From assembly GCF_932294415.1 (NCBI RefSeq), contig NC_065545.1, forward strand, positions 17,178,857-17,242,856: a stretch of 64,000 nucleotides of DNA. The letters are read 5' to 3'. Position numbers and translations under genes: made by a program. Each line of letters starts with the position of its first letter. Positions within the stretch are counted from its first letter, which is position 1. The stretch comes from Quercus robur. Its lineage: Eukaryota > Streptophyta > Magnoliopsida > Fagales > Fagaceae. The notes beneath the pieces are model-generated. The model worked only from the letters and a program-made list of their open reading frames with translations, did not search any database and was not told the origin of the DNA. Positions 32,074-45,100 of the stretch are shown here, piece after piece.

Positions 32074-35000
32074 TTAAACTGTGTAATGTTGCTGGATTGT
32101 ATCAATGTCCAGTCCTTTCAGCTTAACCACTGATTCGACGTGCCCCTTCAGGGTATGCAGCTCCCTTAACCTGAAACCACAATTCAAATCACCTTTTATA
32201 AGAAACCAAATAAATTCACCTTGTGTGAATGTTGTCATTTAACTGTTCCTGCACTCCACTAAGCATGAATACAAAAAAGGATATGAAAATTATTGTGCAG
32301 AAAAAAAAAAAGTAAAAGTGGAGGGGGTTGCTCGGATGTTTCTGAACCAAGTCTTTCATACGGGTACATTGGATGCTGGCAAACATGCTTTAAAACATCT
32401 GGAAAGGGTCATGCAAACGCTTTCTCTACCTAGGGGCCTTTCTCATTCAGTGGTAAATTTTTCCAAGACTAGTTGCCTCAACAAATTGCTTTCGCTTACA
32501 TCATTAGGCATGTAATTTGATACTCAAGCATCCATGCCTTAGGTCTAAATCTCAAATGTAAGTAAAACCAGTAAAGAGTGCTACAAGTTAGAATTAAAGT
32601 GGAAAGAACAAAACTTACTAATACACTTTAAGTGCATTCATTCACACATATCCTTTTAATTTATACTTTGTTTTTTCATGATGAAATAGCTTACCTTGCA
32701 ACCTCAGCACGTCGCTTGGCTTGCTCTGCTATCTCTGAAAGCTCCCTGTAACTACTCTTCTCAGTGAAAAGGTTGCTGGTTTCAGGTGGTTGAAGACCGT
32801 GCAGGGTCCTCTGTGCAGCTGCCCATTGTGCTTCTCTCTCTTCTTTTCCATAGTCTTTCTTTGTAGTAAAGGCAGTCTGTTATGGAAAGGAAGCAAAAAA
32901 AAAAAAAAAACAATCAAATTAAAAACAAGAGTAATACTGGACATGATTCTAGTATTAAAATGTCCATCATTTAAAAATATAATCACAAAGCATACCTTGT
33001 TCTCCAAAAGATTATCCCAAGCCTTTCCACTCAGAATGTAGCGGATTGCAAATTTGAGGATATCAAGTGGGAAATATGTTACAAGACTATAAAGCCAGAT
33101 TACACCGGCCCAACCCCAGCCCATTCCTTTTATCCGTGCAAAACCCCAATCTGCATATACTGCTATGAAAGTTGCTATCTGTGAAATACAGTATGGTTTG
33201 TGTTACAAATCAATATAAAAAACTCTTTGATATCTAACATGCAAAACCCATAATAGCATATCATATAGAACCCAATCATAACACTTGGACATACCACAAA
33301 AATTAAATTGGTCAAATGCAGTTGAACTCCTGTTAAACAACACAACGTGCAAATTGTGGTGTAGAGATAGAAGGTGCACTTGAATTTTTTTTATGAAGTT
33401 AGATAAAGCTGTAATGGGAGGTGATATTCGAACTACAGACATAGGCACCACAAAGGAAGTCACATCCCCTAGGTGAATCCATCCACTGTGTTCTCATCAT
33501 TTTTACTTCTAAATTTCTAATCATGTCACCTTGATAGTATATGACCACTTTGAACTTATAGAGCCATATAAAAACCAGTGGACTAACTCAAGTTTCACGA
33601 AAGGAAAAAAAAAAACCACCTATGTTAACAAGGAAAAGTTTTCGCTCGAACCAGAAATAGAAAGAGATAGATGCCTCTTCTCATATAAATCTTACCAGCT
33701 GAGCAATTACAAAAGCACCAAGCAAGAGAAGGCCAGGTCGTTCAATAAAGGACCAGCTGCGAGACCTTGTGACAAAAATTAGGGCCTGGCTTACAATACT
33801 AACTTGAAGGTATAAGGCTGCCATCATTTCTTCATCATTTCCTTTCAATGGCCTCACGTGAAACTTGTCCTGTATTACGAAAAATGATAAACAAATACCA
33901 TCTGAAAAAATAGCAACCAAACTACTAAATTGATTTATTAATAAAAGAAAAAAGAAAAAAAAGGCATACTGAGAAAAAGGTTGTGTCTTTCATAGCCCAA
34001 AAAAATATCACTGTCATCAGGGCCAAGTAACCTCCTAGAACAATGCCAGTAGCAAAAATTTCTTTCAGTTTCCAGCTGTCTGGCATTGGAGATGGCTTCA
34101 CCCTATCCTTTGATATTGTCATGATTGTACCTAGAGCCAGGGTAATGCACAAAATCAGACTCATGGTTGTGCTAAGTTTGATAGGGTAAATTATATGAAC
34201 AAAGAGATTGACAGTGAAATAAATGTCTCACCGTCATTTAGGATGGCAATAATTAGAACCATGAATGGTGCAAAGTCAAATTTCCATATCAAAGCAATAA
34301 ACATGAATCCAAACTGCCAGATTGAGAATATAACAAATATATTAGAATTTACCATAGAACTATCAATTACAGCATAAACATCTCCAATACAAATTATTAG
34401 TATACATACCACAATACGAATAGTGATTGAAACTGCATAGATCTGCAAAGGAGAGAAATCAAAATAGGAAAGAGCTTAGACACTCTCGAACAAAAATGGA
34501 CATTAACTATCAGCAATAAAGAAGATGAAAGGTTACTAACTGTGTAATTCTTCATCCTTTGGAAAATAGCCCTGCTAGTCAGCACAGCACTTATAATGAC
34601 ACTCAAACCTGGTTCAGTGAGGACAATGTCCGAAGCACCTCTAGCAGCATCAGTTGCATCAGCAACAGCAATTCCAATATCTGCCTTCTTTAAAGCAGGG
34701 GCATCATTGACACCATCTCCTGTCATTCCACAAATGTGCTTCCTCTCTTGCAGCTTCTTCACAATTTCATATTTGTGTTCTACCAATTTCAAAGAAGAGT
34801 TAGTACAACAAAGCATGGTCAAAACCTTGAAACTTAAGGATTACATTGTTGAGATTGATACAATTCAGTACTTAGTCAAGAACATAAGAAAAATTTGAGA
34901 AATTTTGTAATAAATATTGACACAGAAAAAGTGCATGTTTGCAAAGGGAAGGAGGATCTGTATTAAAGTATTCAGAAACTGCTTCCTGTTGATGTAGTTG

Positions 35001-38000
35001 AAGAAGAATTATTGCTTGTTAAAACAATAAGAAGAAAAAGAATACAACAGGTGGGAATGAAATAAGAAATGTGTATACACACACACACATCATACCTGGA
35101 AAAACTCCAGCAAATCCATCAGCCTTCTCAATCAACTCATCTACAGGGAGGGCTGCAATGGAAACATCCTTGTCTTGGCCGAGCAATGAAGAAGAGGGGT
35201 ACATGTTTGTTCCCATTCCAAGCCTACGACCTGTTTCCTTGGCAATGGCAAGCTGGTCCCCTGGAAACAGAGAAAAGCATATAAATCATAAGCCATGAAA
35301 AACAAATAAAAATTAATACAAGGAGTAAGGAGACTGGCGTTTCAATGGCATCTACCAGTAATCATCTTGACATTCACACCAAGGTTAAGTGCTCTTCTGA
35401 TGGTTTCTGCACTGTCATGCCTAGGAGGATCAAACAGAGGCAACAAACCAACAAACTGCCATGGTCCCCCTGGACTCTCTTTTGTTTTTTCAGGTACTTC
35501 CTGTATAGACAAATCATAAAGGCAACAATGGAATTAATTATTGAACTAAATCAGCATTACATATATATAAATGGAACATCTGCAAACCTGTCTGGCAACA
35601 CCTAAAGATCGAAGTCCACGTTCAGCAAACTTATCAATCACTGCATGAACCTTTTTCCTAACATCCTCCTTGCAGTTGCAAAGGGTTATAATCTGTGTAA
35701 AAAGATTTTTTGAAAAAAAAAATGAGTTATTTATTTCAGGAACAATTTCTTATTCCATATGAAAACATCATAAACAAGCTTACCTGCTCAGGAGCACCTT
35801 TGCTAGCACGATGCCAGTTTCCCTTTTCATCAATGTAGGTCAGAGCGGTCCTTTTGTCTACAGGATTGAATGGAAGGAAATGAACCTCTCTGATACCAGC
35901 TCTTGCCTGCTCAATTAACAATAAGATAACCATACAGCACGATCTTTTGAAAATTTTGACATCAATCAACACAAAATGAAAAAAATAAATAAATAAAAGA
36001 AAGAGAACTCCAAAGTTGCACCTCCTTTGGATCTGCAAGCATCCCTACAATACAAGCATCAATGGCATCTTGATTTTCAGTCCTAGAGGCCCTTGCTGCG
36101 AGAAGCATAACAAGCTCTTTCTCCACACCCTTTGCAAATACCTCAGTCAAATTTGTGTCAACAGTCAACTTATTCAGGGTTAGAGTACCCGTTTTGTCAC
36201 TGCAGAGAACATCCATGCCAGCCATTTCCTCTATGGCAGTCATTCTCTTTGTAATAGCACCCTGCTGTGAGAGCCTGTGTGAACCAATAGCCATCGTGAC
36301 AGACAAAACAGTTGGCATGGCAATAGGAATTCCTCCAATCAAGAGAACCAGTAGATTGTCAATTCCACTCCTATACTTGCGATGCTGAATTGGGTACATC
36401 ACTATAATCTCAATGATAATTCCGATAGCAATTGAACATATACAGAAATTACCAATTGCAGTGAGAACTTTCTGGAAGTGCCCAACTTGATTGGTGCTGT
36501 CTACCAAATGGGCAGCTTTACCGAAAAAGGTGTGGACACCAGTGGCAATCACGACTGCTTCTATTTCACCCTGTTTACATGTTGAGCCAGAAAACACTTC
36601 ATCTGAGGGGTTCTTAGTGACAGGAAGGGATTCTCCAGTCAGAGCAGACTGATCAATTTTTAAAGGATCACCCTCGAGAAGACGAGCATCAGCAGGAACA
36701 ATATCTCCCAATTTAATGCTGATAATGTCTCCGGGAACCAAAATCGAAGCATCTTGTTCACTCCATCGACCATCTCTCAGGACCTACATTTTTGCCACCA
36801 TAAGAAACTAGTAAAAAAAAAAAAAAGGAACAGTAGCCAAACGAACTTTAGAGCACGCAAAGTTTGTTAACGTGTTTTTCACCTTAGTCTTGGGAGCAAG
36901 ACCAGCCATAAGTGCTGCAGCTGCATTGCCAGCATTGTTTTCCTCAATAAAACTGATTGTAGAGTTGATCAGCAAAAGGACAATGATACCAACAAAGTCC
37001 TGCCAATCCGGAGGCTTTCCATCACCATTTGCCAAGGCAATAGCCATGAGAGCAGCAGCTTCCATGACCCAAGACAATGGGTTCCACATGAAACCCAAGA
37101 ACTTGAGAAGTTTGCTCTCCTGTTAGCAAAACAAGAAATCATTGCATGCCCACAAATCCAACAAATGGAAACAATCATATTGCAAAAGGAAGAGGAGGAA
37201 ACAATTGTCATCTATTAAAAGGTTATGCTGTGGACCTTTTTCTCTTCTAGTTTGTTTGGTCCAAAAACTTGAAGCCTGTGGGCTCCTTCCTCTGCTGATA
37301 GACCCTGCCTTGTACATTTCAACTGCTCAAACACTTCCTCAATTGGAATCCGTTCCTGTGGACAAAAGTTCAATCTTTATTATTCTTCATGATAAATTAT
37401 TGAGTCACCCATAAAGAATTTTCATAATTAGCAATATGGATTGAAAGAATGGCCAACAAATGTTATCTGATTGTAGACAACAATCACATATAAATTACTC
37501 AACTGTTATTAAAAAGGTTTTGAACTTGATCCATCTCTGAACTCCAAATATACCCCAACATTACTAAAATTCCAATATCCCATGTTGGGATCATGGTGTT
37601 GCTGGATCACCTTTATGAGTATTGAAATGTTCTTTCTATCAATATCTAACATATTAGCCAATCAATTTCCATGTTCTTTTTTGTACCACCAATGGCAATT
37701 ATTTTTAATGATTGGGCCGAGTTTAATTTACAATTCAATTAAGAGAACCAGCAGTAATGACTAGATTACAAAAGTATCCATTGCTGCAAATTCAAATTCG
37801 ATCTCTTTTCCATTACTTCACAAGCAGCAGTTAGCTCAGGATTCAATTCCTACCCTCACAAAATAATTTCATTACCCCTCAAAACAAAATCTGGCCCCCT
37901 TTTTGGGACAAACTCCAGGTTTTCGCCATTGTGAATAAACAAGCCATGTGTGAGTGTGGGACAGTAGGAGTACTAAAATCCACGCATGTTTAATCACAAA

Positions 38001-39883
38001 TTAAAACCAATCGGTCCCATTAGCTTAATATTAGAGAACATTTATGATATCACACACAAGCTCAAATAAAATAATCTATACAACGATACAAGACACTTTA
38101 CCAAATTAAATGAATTCGAACCCACAGTCTTTATACTAATTTTAAATTGAATATTTGTTGCAAATGGTATTTAAATATTATTGTATTTATTAATTTTTTA
38201 ATTCATTTGCTTATTTATACAGTTATACATAATATTATAACATATGTTACCAGTTTTAGCAAAGTGCCCATGTGAACTTTAAAAATCACATGTCAAGAAC
38301 CGATTGAAAAAAATAATAATTAATAAGTCAACAAAATCGTCTCCTTTTGTGACTTCAACCCTGTAAGGATTTTCAAGGATGTGGCTTGTGTCCGGTGGAA
38401 ATGTTGGATGATGAACACATGTCCAAAAGTGGACACGTGTCCATCATCCAATATGTCCGGTGAAAATTTCCACCGGACACAAGTTGGGTCAGATTTTCAA
38501 ATTGATTTGATTTAAATTGTCCCATTTTACCTACCAAAATAAATAAATAAAACCCCAAAATGATTTCACTCATAAATTAAAAAAATAAATCGGGAAATAT
38601 TAAAAAAGAACCGTCAGGTCTAAAAGGTACCACGGAAGTAGTACTCCCAACCACCCAAATTCCAAAAAAAAAAAAAAAAAAAAAAACAGAGGTCCCATTA
38701 CTTTATAATAGAAACAGCTAACACAGAATACTAGCTCTTTTTTTTATAATTTAAGTTTCTTTTAATTCAAATAGAATGAATTTTAATGATAACAAATGGA
38801 GTAATAATTCAGAGAGAGAACGAAGAACCAAATAAATAAATTAATTTTAAAAAAAAAAAAGTTAGGTGAGAGCACGCGCCAGCGCGCGTTGAAAAAAGTT
38901 TGGAAAATTCGATTTATGGTTTTTTTAATTGATTCCCTTCAGAGCCACGTTCTATGAACGCAAACGAAGCGTGCGTTGTCAAGCCGCGGATTCCATGTGA
39001 TTGGGTGCGTATTTCTCAAAAAAGCACGGATTTCATTTTCGTTTTCAATTTTTCACTTTCCTTTTTTTTTTTTCTTTATCTTTTAAAGAAAAAAAACGGT
39101 ATTTGTGATTTGTGAATGAAAAGATTGGAATTCCTGAACTTTTGGGCTATTAAAGAATCTTGATACATGACTTTGCATCAGGACCGTCCAAACCCAACTC
39201 ACTGGGCCCACGTGATGAGAACACGTGTTCTGAACGGTCCTGATGGTTTCACAGTAAGCCAAAATTGTTGCCAGCCTTCATGCAAAGCCGTCCGTAACAC
39301 TATAGTCTCCGGTGTGACGCAATACACACAAAATAAATAAATAAATAATCACAACAACCGAAACGGAATTTATACGAGACTTTCGCCGCAGGCACATTGA
39401 AATCAAAAGCCAAAGAAATATCTCCGATTTGTTTTCGAAATTAGCCCATAAATTTTCAAAAATATTACAAACTCTACCACTCGTACCAAACAAACAGAGA
39501 TCTCTCTCACTCTACGGAAACATCTGTTTTCACCGTTGTTTCATGGTTGGTGGATGGATGAGAAAGTGTACGACAAAAAAAAAAAAAAAAAAAAATCCGG
39601 AAATTGAAATTCCAAAACATCCAGAAAAATCATTTGTAAGTAACAGAAAAACAAATTCTCTATATAGGAAATGAAAATACCGAATACTCATCCATATGCA
39701 TGTATAGCTTACCTTCAGTAGAATCCTTTGAGATATACATATATATATATATGAGAAATATCAATACGCAGCGTAAAAAGAAAAAAAAAAAAAAGGTACA
39801 GAGAGAGAAAGAGGAAGAGAGAGTACCAGATCAACGGACTCATTTTTGATCTCCTCGAGGCTGATAGGCTTATCGCCACCCAT
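32074..39883 (-). CDS. PMA4-like: Plasma-membrane H+-ATPase, PMA4 type (16 exons)
   Basis: Exons in coding order: 39883-39827, 37355-37236, 37119-36883, 36783-36022, 35906-35784, 35692-35588, 35500-35356, 35260-35096, 34779-34541, 34442-34410, 34313-34232, 34130-33970, 33869-33696, 33178-32996, 32876-32695, 32170-32074. All have GT/AG borders and agree in phase, giving 954 aa, the normal length of P3A pumps. Motifs: TGES at 187-190, phosphorylated Asp334 in [21 protein letters not shown] at 591-599, ten-helix core, C-terminal autoinhibitory R domain with [19 protein letters not shown], and the terminal HYTV whose penultimate Thr is the 14-3-3 switch in this family. It exports protons across the plasma membrane using ATP. 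N- and C-terminal details ([25 protein letters not shown]) resemble tobacco PMA4. Intron 1 is 2.47 kb with two small palindromic elements. Intact. Confidence 0.96.
38385..38483. mobile_element. 99-bp palindromic MITE in H+-ATPase intron 1
   Basis: The outer arms CTTGTGTCCGGTGGAAAT and ATTTCCACCGGACACAAG pair perfectly. Nested arms TTGGATGATG and CATCATCCAA also pair around a CACGTG core (38434-38439). The whole unit folds as one hairpin. Confidence 0.7.
39176..39245. repeat. 70-bp inverted repeat with two G-box cores
   Basis: The arms CATCAGGACCGT and ACGGTCCTGATG pair perfectly. Between them are CACGTG at 39209-39214 and 39222-39227, about 650 bases downstream of the start codon within intron 1. 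G-boxes bind bZIP/bHLH factors in plants; activity here is unknown. Confidence 0.7.
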
Positions 39884-39998
39884 GGTGGAAGCTGGAGACG
39901 ACGACGACGAGAGAGCTCTCAAGCTACAATATAAATACAAATATCTCTATAATTCATTCAGAGAGAGAGAGAGAGCCAGTGAAGAGAGAAACACCACC

Positions 39999-40008
39999 TA
40001 TTTATATA
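39999..40008 (-). promoter_or_regulatory. Candidate TATA box of the H+-ATPase gene
   Basis: On the minus strand TATATAAATA lies about 116-125 bases before the ATG at 39883, followed by a GA/CT-rich leader. A second candidate, TATATAAAAAA, lies near 40190-40200. Which one is used cannot be told from sequence. Confidence 0.45.
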
Positions 40009-40208
40009 CTAAGATAACGGTAGAAAAAAAAAAGCTACCATTACCAATACGGTAAAAAAAAAAGAAAAAAGAAAATGAAGGGCAGAGGGAGAGAGAGAGG
40101 GTCGTTTGGGACAAATTAATAGTCTACCATATGAGTGTGTATGTGTGAATGGTCGTGAAGAACGCAAAAGAGTCCGAGAGAGTTTTTGATTTTTTATATA
40201 CTATTACT

Positions 40209-41290
40209 TTGAACCAGCGCCGTGACTATACGACTTTCTTTCTTATGCTCTCTTTTCTGGGACCCACACAAACCCTTCCTAACCATTTTATGCTTTTTAT
40301 CCTTTGACTTCACAACACGCTCCTTTCGAGCGCCTGGGCCTGCTCTATATATGGTTGTTACTGAGTGAACTCAGCTGGTCAGCTTTGTTTGGCTCTTTTT
40401 CTTCACTTTAAGCTTTTTTTGTTATTATTATTATTATTTTATTTAATAGTAACAAAAATGTGAGTTTGGTACGTGCCTTTTTTGTAATTTCCCTATTAAA
40501 AACATCTCCCCTTTCAAATTTTCTTCTTAATATGACACACACCATTAAAAGAGGATTTAACAATGAAATGATTTTTTTTAAAAAAATATGATTTTTACCT
40601 AATTTAGATAAGTTTTTACCAACTTGTTTTACTTGTTTGTCAGAGTCGCTTACAAACTTTACCATGTTTAGGGATGGGCTTTCATTCAATGCATTAGATT
40701 GACATGTGGTTAAGGATACGTGCTGTGTTGTGTTTGTGTTGCGTCCGGCCAGTATACTAAAAGATTGGATGTGAAAAAAAAAAAAACTAAATATGTCATG
40801 TTAGTGCATTTTCTTTTTCTTTTTCTTTTTTCCTTTGTACATTCTAATTTGAAGTCAGTTTGTACAATTTAATAATATGATTGAGATTGTACATTGAACT
40901 TAAGGATGGTATTTTCATAGGAATTGAAAATTTTAGGTTCCAATCTTGTTTTGGTAAGCATGTAGAACTTGTTAAGTATACCTTTACTATTTATAAGAGG
41001 ATTCTCTCATCTTTGAACTGGACTTTTATGTGGTTCAGAAATACCCATAAATCTTACGTTTAACAGGAAAATTTTTTTTTTTGAGGACAACCCGGTAAAA
41101 TTATATCTCCAACTCCACTTAAAATGCTTACAAAATAGGATATTCTCCTACTAATCCATGTTTTTAAAACAAACTTATCCAATTTATTTTAAAAGGGAAA
41201 TTATGACACTAGACCCAAAAAAAAAAAAAACCGTGTGTCGTGAGCCTAGTTTGATATAAAATGTTGTAGAGACACCAAAATCAATATATG
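40209..41290. other. Distal promoter and intergenic DNA
   Basis: Upstream of the H+-ATPase gene. It holds an (ATT)n tract near 40420-40440 and otherwise AT-rich sequence with no recognised gene or element. Confidence 0.4.
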
Positions 41291-41299
41291 TTTTAAAAA

Positions 41300-42418
41300 G
41301 GCAAAACTACGTTGTTAGTCCTTGAAGTTTACCTATTAGGTGCTTTTGGTCCTTTAGGTTTCAAATGAGCTCTAATAGTCCCTAAAATTTAAAAAATGAG
41401 CACTATTGGTCCATCTGTTAACTTCCGTTAGTTTCATTGTCTATGTGTCTAATGAATTAATGAGGTGGCAAATACTAGAGATGACACATCAGTTTTTTAA
41501 AAACTAAATTGCCAAATCAAATTTATTTATATTAATTCATCTTAGTTTAAAAACTAAACAGAAAAAAGATCAAAAATTAAAATAAAATAAGATAATTATC
41601 TTAAAAAATTCCCAATCTCATCATTCATTTCTAGATTTCCTCCTCATTGCGGCACCAATCTTGAAGTACACCCAGATTAGGGATTGGGCATCGTTATCTC
41701 CTTTAGCTACTTCCCAATCGTCAAGAATAATAGTCACTAAAACGATAGTAATTCATGATCTTAGAACCAAAATCGATTTTTGGGCAGCATCCATGTTGGT
41801 TTTTATTCGCATATTATGTCTACTCAAAAGGAAGATAAGTAGAACTTATTAATGAGAAAGCAAATGGATGGCACACTTATAATCAGCATCTATCCTTGAT
41901 TTTCTTGGTTTCTTCCCTTTGTCATCTTTATGCCTTTAGGTACTTTTTTTTTTAGAAACATATGCCTTTAGGTACTTATATTGTCTAAACACTTTAAAAA
42001 AAGTATAATGGCACACCAATGAGATTAACAGTGCGATTCAAGATTAAGGTTGGCGGTGTGAAAGAAATCTGGAATGGACGATGAGAATGGGGATTTTTGA
42101 GAATTGGCTGTTTAGGTTTTAATCTTTTTCTTTTTAATTATATTTAATTTTTAGTTTTCAAAACAAAAATGAATTAATATAAATAAATATGATGTGGCAA
42201 TTTTGTTTTTTGATAACTAATATTTTATTTGCCATGTCATTAAAAAAAGTCACATCATTGTTCCGTTAGCCACATGAACAATAAAACTAATAGAAGTTAA
42301 TAGAGGGACTAATAGAACTAATTTTTTAAACTTTAGGGACTAATAGAGTTCATTTGAAACTTGAGAGACCAAAAACGCTTAGTAGGTAATTTTCAAGGAC
42401 CAACATCGTAGTTTTGCC
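41300..42418. mobile_element. Non-autonomous MULE, ~200-bp TIRs, perfect 9-bp TSD
   Basis: GGCAAAACTACG at the left is matched by CGTAGTTTTGCC at the right, and homology continues about 200 bp inwards: GTCCTTGAA, TTTCAAATGA, CTAATAGTCCCTAAA, TTAACTTC.GTTAG. The flanks TTTTAAAAA at 41291-41299 and 42419-42427 are identical. The interior (about 41520-42210) lacks a transposase frame. The 1119-bp length and 9-bp duplication place it in the Mutator superfamily. Confidence 0.88.
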
Positions 42419-42964
42419 TTTTAAAAAATAAATGAAAGTGTTTATTTTTGGCATGTACAATCAGCATGATTCTGATTAATGCTATCCAACTTAAGAGTAG
42501 TTGTGTTTCATATGTAGGTCAAAAAACTTATTTAAGGAAATTAAAAAAAAAAAAAAGGTTACTTACATTATTTCCATCTTTAAGACCTTTTTCCCTCCCC
42601 TCATGTGTGTGTGTTAAAAATACTTAGTATTCTAAAAAAAAAAAAAATGCAATAACAATTCTAGAGTTCCCTTGTGATTTTTAGAAGCTAATTTGTTTTT
42701 TGAGATTAGAGTAATCATATAATTTCAAAAACCCAATATTGTAATAGATTATAAAACAATTACTAATAGAAATAAACCTCCTTTTAAATATCTTAAAATT
42801 TTGATAATTATATTTTAACTGAAGTAATATTCAAAATTTTTTTTTTTTTAACTCCATGCAATATAGTCTCATTTAAGTAAAATTTGTCAATAATTGTAAT
42901 GTAATTAGAATAAGATGGTTCAACGAGTCAACATATAGTACCACCACAAAGAGCATTGGAAATA

Positions 42965-43143
42965 GGGTCATGCTAACGAGTGCTCTAAGGGCACTCATTA
43001 ACAATCAATTTTAAAAAAGTTTTGACATTACTTTTATGGGAAATGAAAAAAGCTATCAAAATATTAATTATTTTTTTTCCCATAAAAATTTTCTTTAATT
43101 GGATTATTAACCAGTGCTCTAAGAGCACTTGTTAGCGTTTCCT
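42965..43143. mobile_element. MULE-type MITE, family member 1, 9-bp TSD
   Basis: TTGGAAATA flanks it on both sides (42956-42964, 43144-43152). The ends GGGTCATGCTAACGAGTGCTC and the inverted right end AGGAAACGCTAACAAGTGCTC agree over about 45 bp, and the whole sequence is similar to 46452-46637 and 48277-48460. Non-coding. Confidence 0.88.
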
Positions 43144-43169
43144 TTGGAAATATAGATGTTCCACTTCGA

Positions 43170-44018
43170 CAAGGCCGGCTCAAGGCTTAGGCAAGTTAGG
43201 CCTAGGCCTAAGGCCCCACCAAAAAACAAAAATTTTCTTAGGAAAAAAGGCCTCACTTTCCATAGTTAAAGGCCCAAATTTTTATAAAACTCAATATATA
43301 TTTTCTAAAGGTTGTACATTTTTTTTATTAGTAATGTTAAGGATACTACAAGTTTTACTATTGGCTTACAAATTGTCATGTTATTAATCACAAAAAGGTG
43401 ATATAAACATTCATTAGTTAAATTGATGAAGTTCATCAATGAGAGACAACGTCACATTATATTTTGAACATTTTATAGTGCTTTTAATTAGCGCATTTTT
43501 CTTTTTCATTTCTATTAAGACTCTCAAATTACGAGACCAATAGAATCTTAACTCAATTGAAACCCTAAAAGATTTCAAAAAGATGTTGCAAATGTGTTAA
43601 ATTATCAATTATAGATTAATCTCCCCTGACAGTTTGAGACTTTGATTTTTGTAAACTAATATCCTACAAAGGCACACGCCAAATAATATCTATCTCTCTC
43701 TCTTAAAATCAAAATATAAAATTAAAAATTAGATTACAACTTTATTTAACTATGCATCGTCTTATATCCAAAAATAAAGTATCTTTTTCAATCGCAATAT
43801 ATTTTTATTTCTTTTTATTAATATTTATAATTCAACTATGATATTCAATTCTCTATATGAAATTAACATTAGTCTAGTTGGTATTATTTATGTATTTAAT
43901 GTATCAAATTAATCTTAATTTGATTAGTATTAAATAATTTTGTTTAATTAATATTTACATATTAAAGGTCCCGCATAAATTTTCGCCTTAGACCCCAAAT
44001 TATGTTGGGCCGCCTCTG
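43170..44018. mobile_element. Non-autonomous hAT element with perfect 8-bp TSD
   Basis: CACTTCGA occurs at 43162-43169 and 44019-44026. The ends CAAGGCCGGCTCAA and (inverted) CAGAGGCGGCCCAA agree at 10 of 14 positions. The subterminal sequences GGCCTAAGGCCCC at the left and GGGGTCTAAGGC at the right (inverted) are those of plant hAT copies related to ZMYM1/TTF-type transposases (recall). The interior, 849 bp in total, has no intact transposase. It inserted 18 bp from the end of the neighbouring MITE. Confidence 0.85.
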
Positions 44019-44049
44019 CACTTCGATTAGGCAAAGCTCAACTCTCAAC

Positions 44050-44560
44050 AAGGATTGATACATTTTAACTCTGCCCAAACTTACTCCACGACCTCAATTG
44101 TGGGATATGGTTGGAAATGCCCTACATTAATTACATTCACATGTGCATAACAAGGTATGAAAAAACACTCTTGATCTTTAAATGTCACCTTTGTGAGTGA
44201 CGACTTAAGCATCAAAGTAGCTTATTCGGTCGATGCCTTCCTTGTATTCTTCTTGCAAGACCTCCAAAGCTCGAGTGGGACATGTGGTCGCTAATTTTGG
44301 ACATCATCAGACACAAACAATTATGTTATCAACTTGAGGAAAGACCTAACTATGTAACGGGGCACGGCACAACATAGCATCAGCCAATGCCCTCAACATT
44401 GATGATATTGTTGAAGAACATGCACATTGTTACAAACTATTAATCATCCTCCATCAACATAGTTCCATCTAAGGAAATGATCCAATGAAACTTTAACTTA
44501 TTGGCACATACCATCTTAAAAGGGGATGAACCATTTTTTTTTTTTTTAAAGGTAAAAATT
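44050..44560. other. Unclassified sequence of higher complexity
   Basis: Less AT-rich than its surroundings (for example GCAAGACCTCCAAAGCTCGA, AACGGGGCACGGCACAACAT). Short open frames only, and no recognised protein. It may be a degenerate retrotransposon piece. Confidence 0.25.
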
Positions 44561-44857
44561 CCTTAAGTATTTACTTATTCAACTAAAAGAGAAAATAATC
44601 TAACTTAAGAGTCAGAATTTCGATGTTCAGATGTCACATCAATTTTCTAAATCTTCACCTTTTATTTTGGGTAAAATATACCATAAATGCAAAAGAATGG
44701 TGATAGTTACAACCGCCTGTAGCAATAATTATTATTATTATTATTATTTTTCACAATATTTCCTCAAAACTTTCAATCAAAGATTAATCACTGTTTACGA
44801 TGGGTGGGCCTATAGCGAGGTAAATCGTTGATCCAGGGAGTTTTTTCAAAGTGTTGG

Positions 44858-44944
44858 TGCTTAGACTTGAACAAGGGAGCTCCTAGTCAAATCTAAGACA
44901 ACCACTTTGCGACTGAATGCCCAACCACTCGGCCAACCCCATTG
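44858..44944 (-). mobile_element. tRNA-derived SINE head
   Basis: On the minus strand it reads GGGGTTGGCCGAGTGGTTGG (tRNA-Leu/Ser-like box A) and ends with TTGTTCAAGTCTAAG (box B-like). The variable region between is long. The 3' end does not form a proper acceptor stem, so I treat it as SINE-derived, not a tRNA gene. Confidence 0.5.
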
Positions 44945-44997
44945 GGTTAACAATAATTAGTTAATACAAAACAAAAGTTGAATAAAAAATTTGGAGT

Positions 44998-45100
44998 TCA
45001 CTCTTTGCTTATACCAAAAATCGATTAGTATCTTGATTTGACGATAAATAGTTATCATCTGAAGCGGATGACATAGGTTAAAACTTTCTTAAAAAAAAAA
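44998..45100 (+). mobile_element. Au-SINE-like tail with A-run
   Basis: ATTAGTATCTTGATTTGACG, ATAAATAGTTATCATCTGAA and GATGACATAGGTTAAAACTT followed by A10 resemble the tail of the SINE at 7583-7755. The head is missing or diverged. Confidence 0.45.

Larger units (their letters stand above)
37356..39826 (-). other. Large first intron of the H+-ATPase gene
   Basis: 2.47 kb between the 19-codon first exon and exon 2, far longer than the other introns (about 75-560 bp). It contains two short palindromic elements with CACGTG cores (38385-38483, 39176-39245), A/T homopolymers and a GC-rich patch with GCGCGCG near 38873-38890. Long first introns in plants often carry enhancing sequence; that is inference here. 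Confidence 0.7.

Noticed and set aside
44858-44944. Possible tRNA-Leu/Ser gene on the minus strand
   Set aside because: Begins like tRNA-Leu/Ser, but the 3' half does not pair with the 5' end; SINE origin is more likely.
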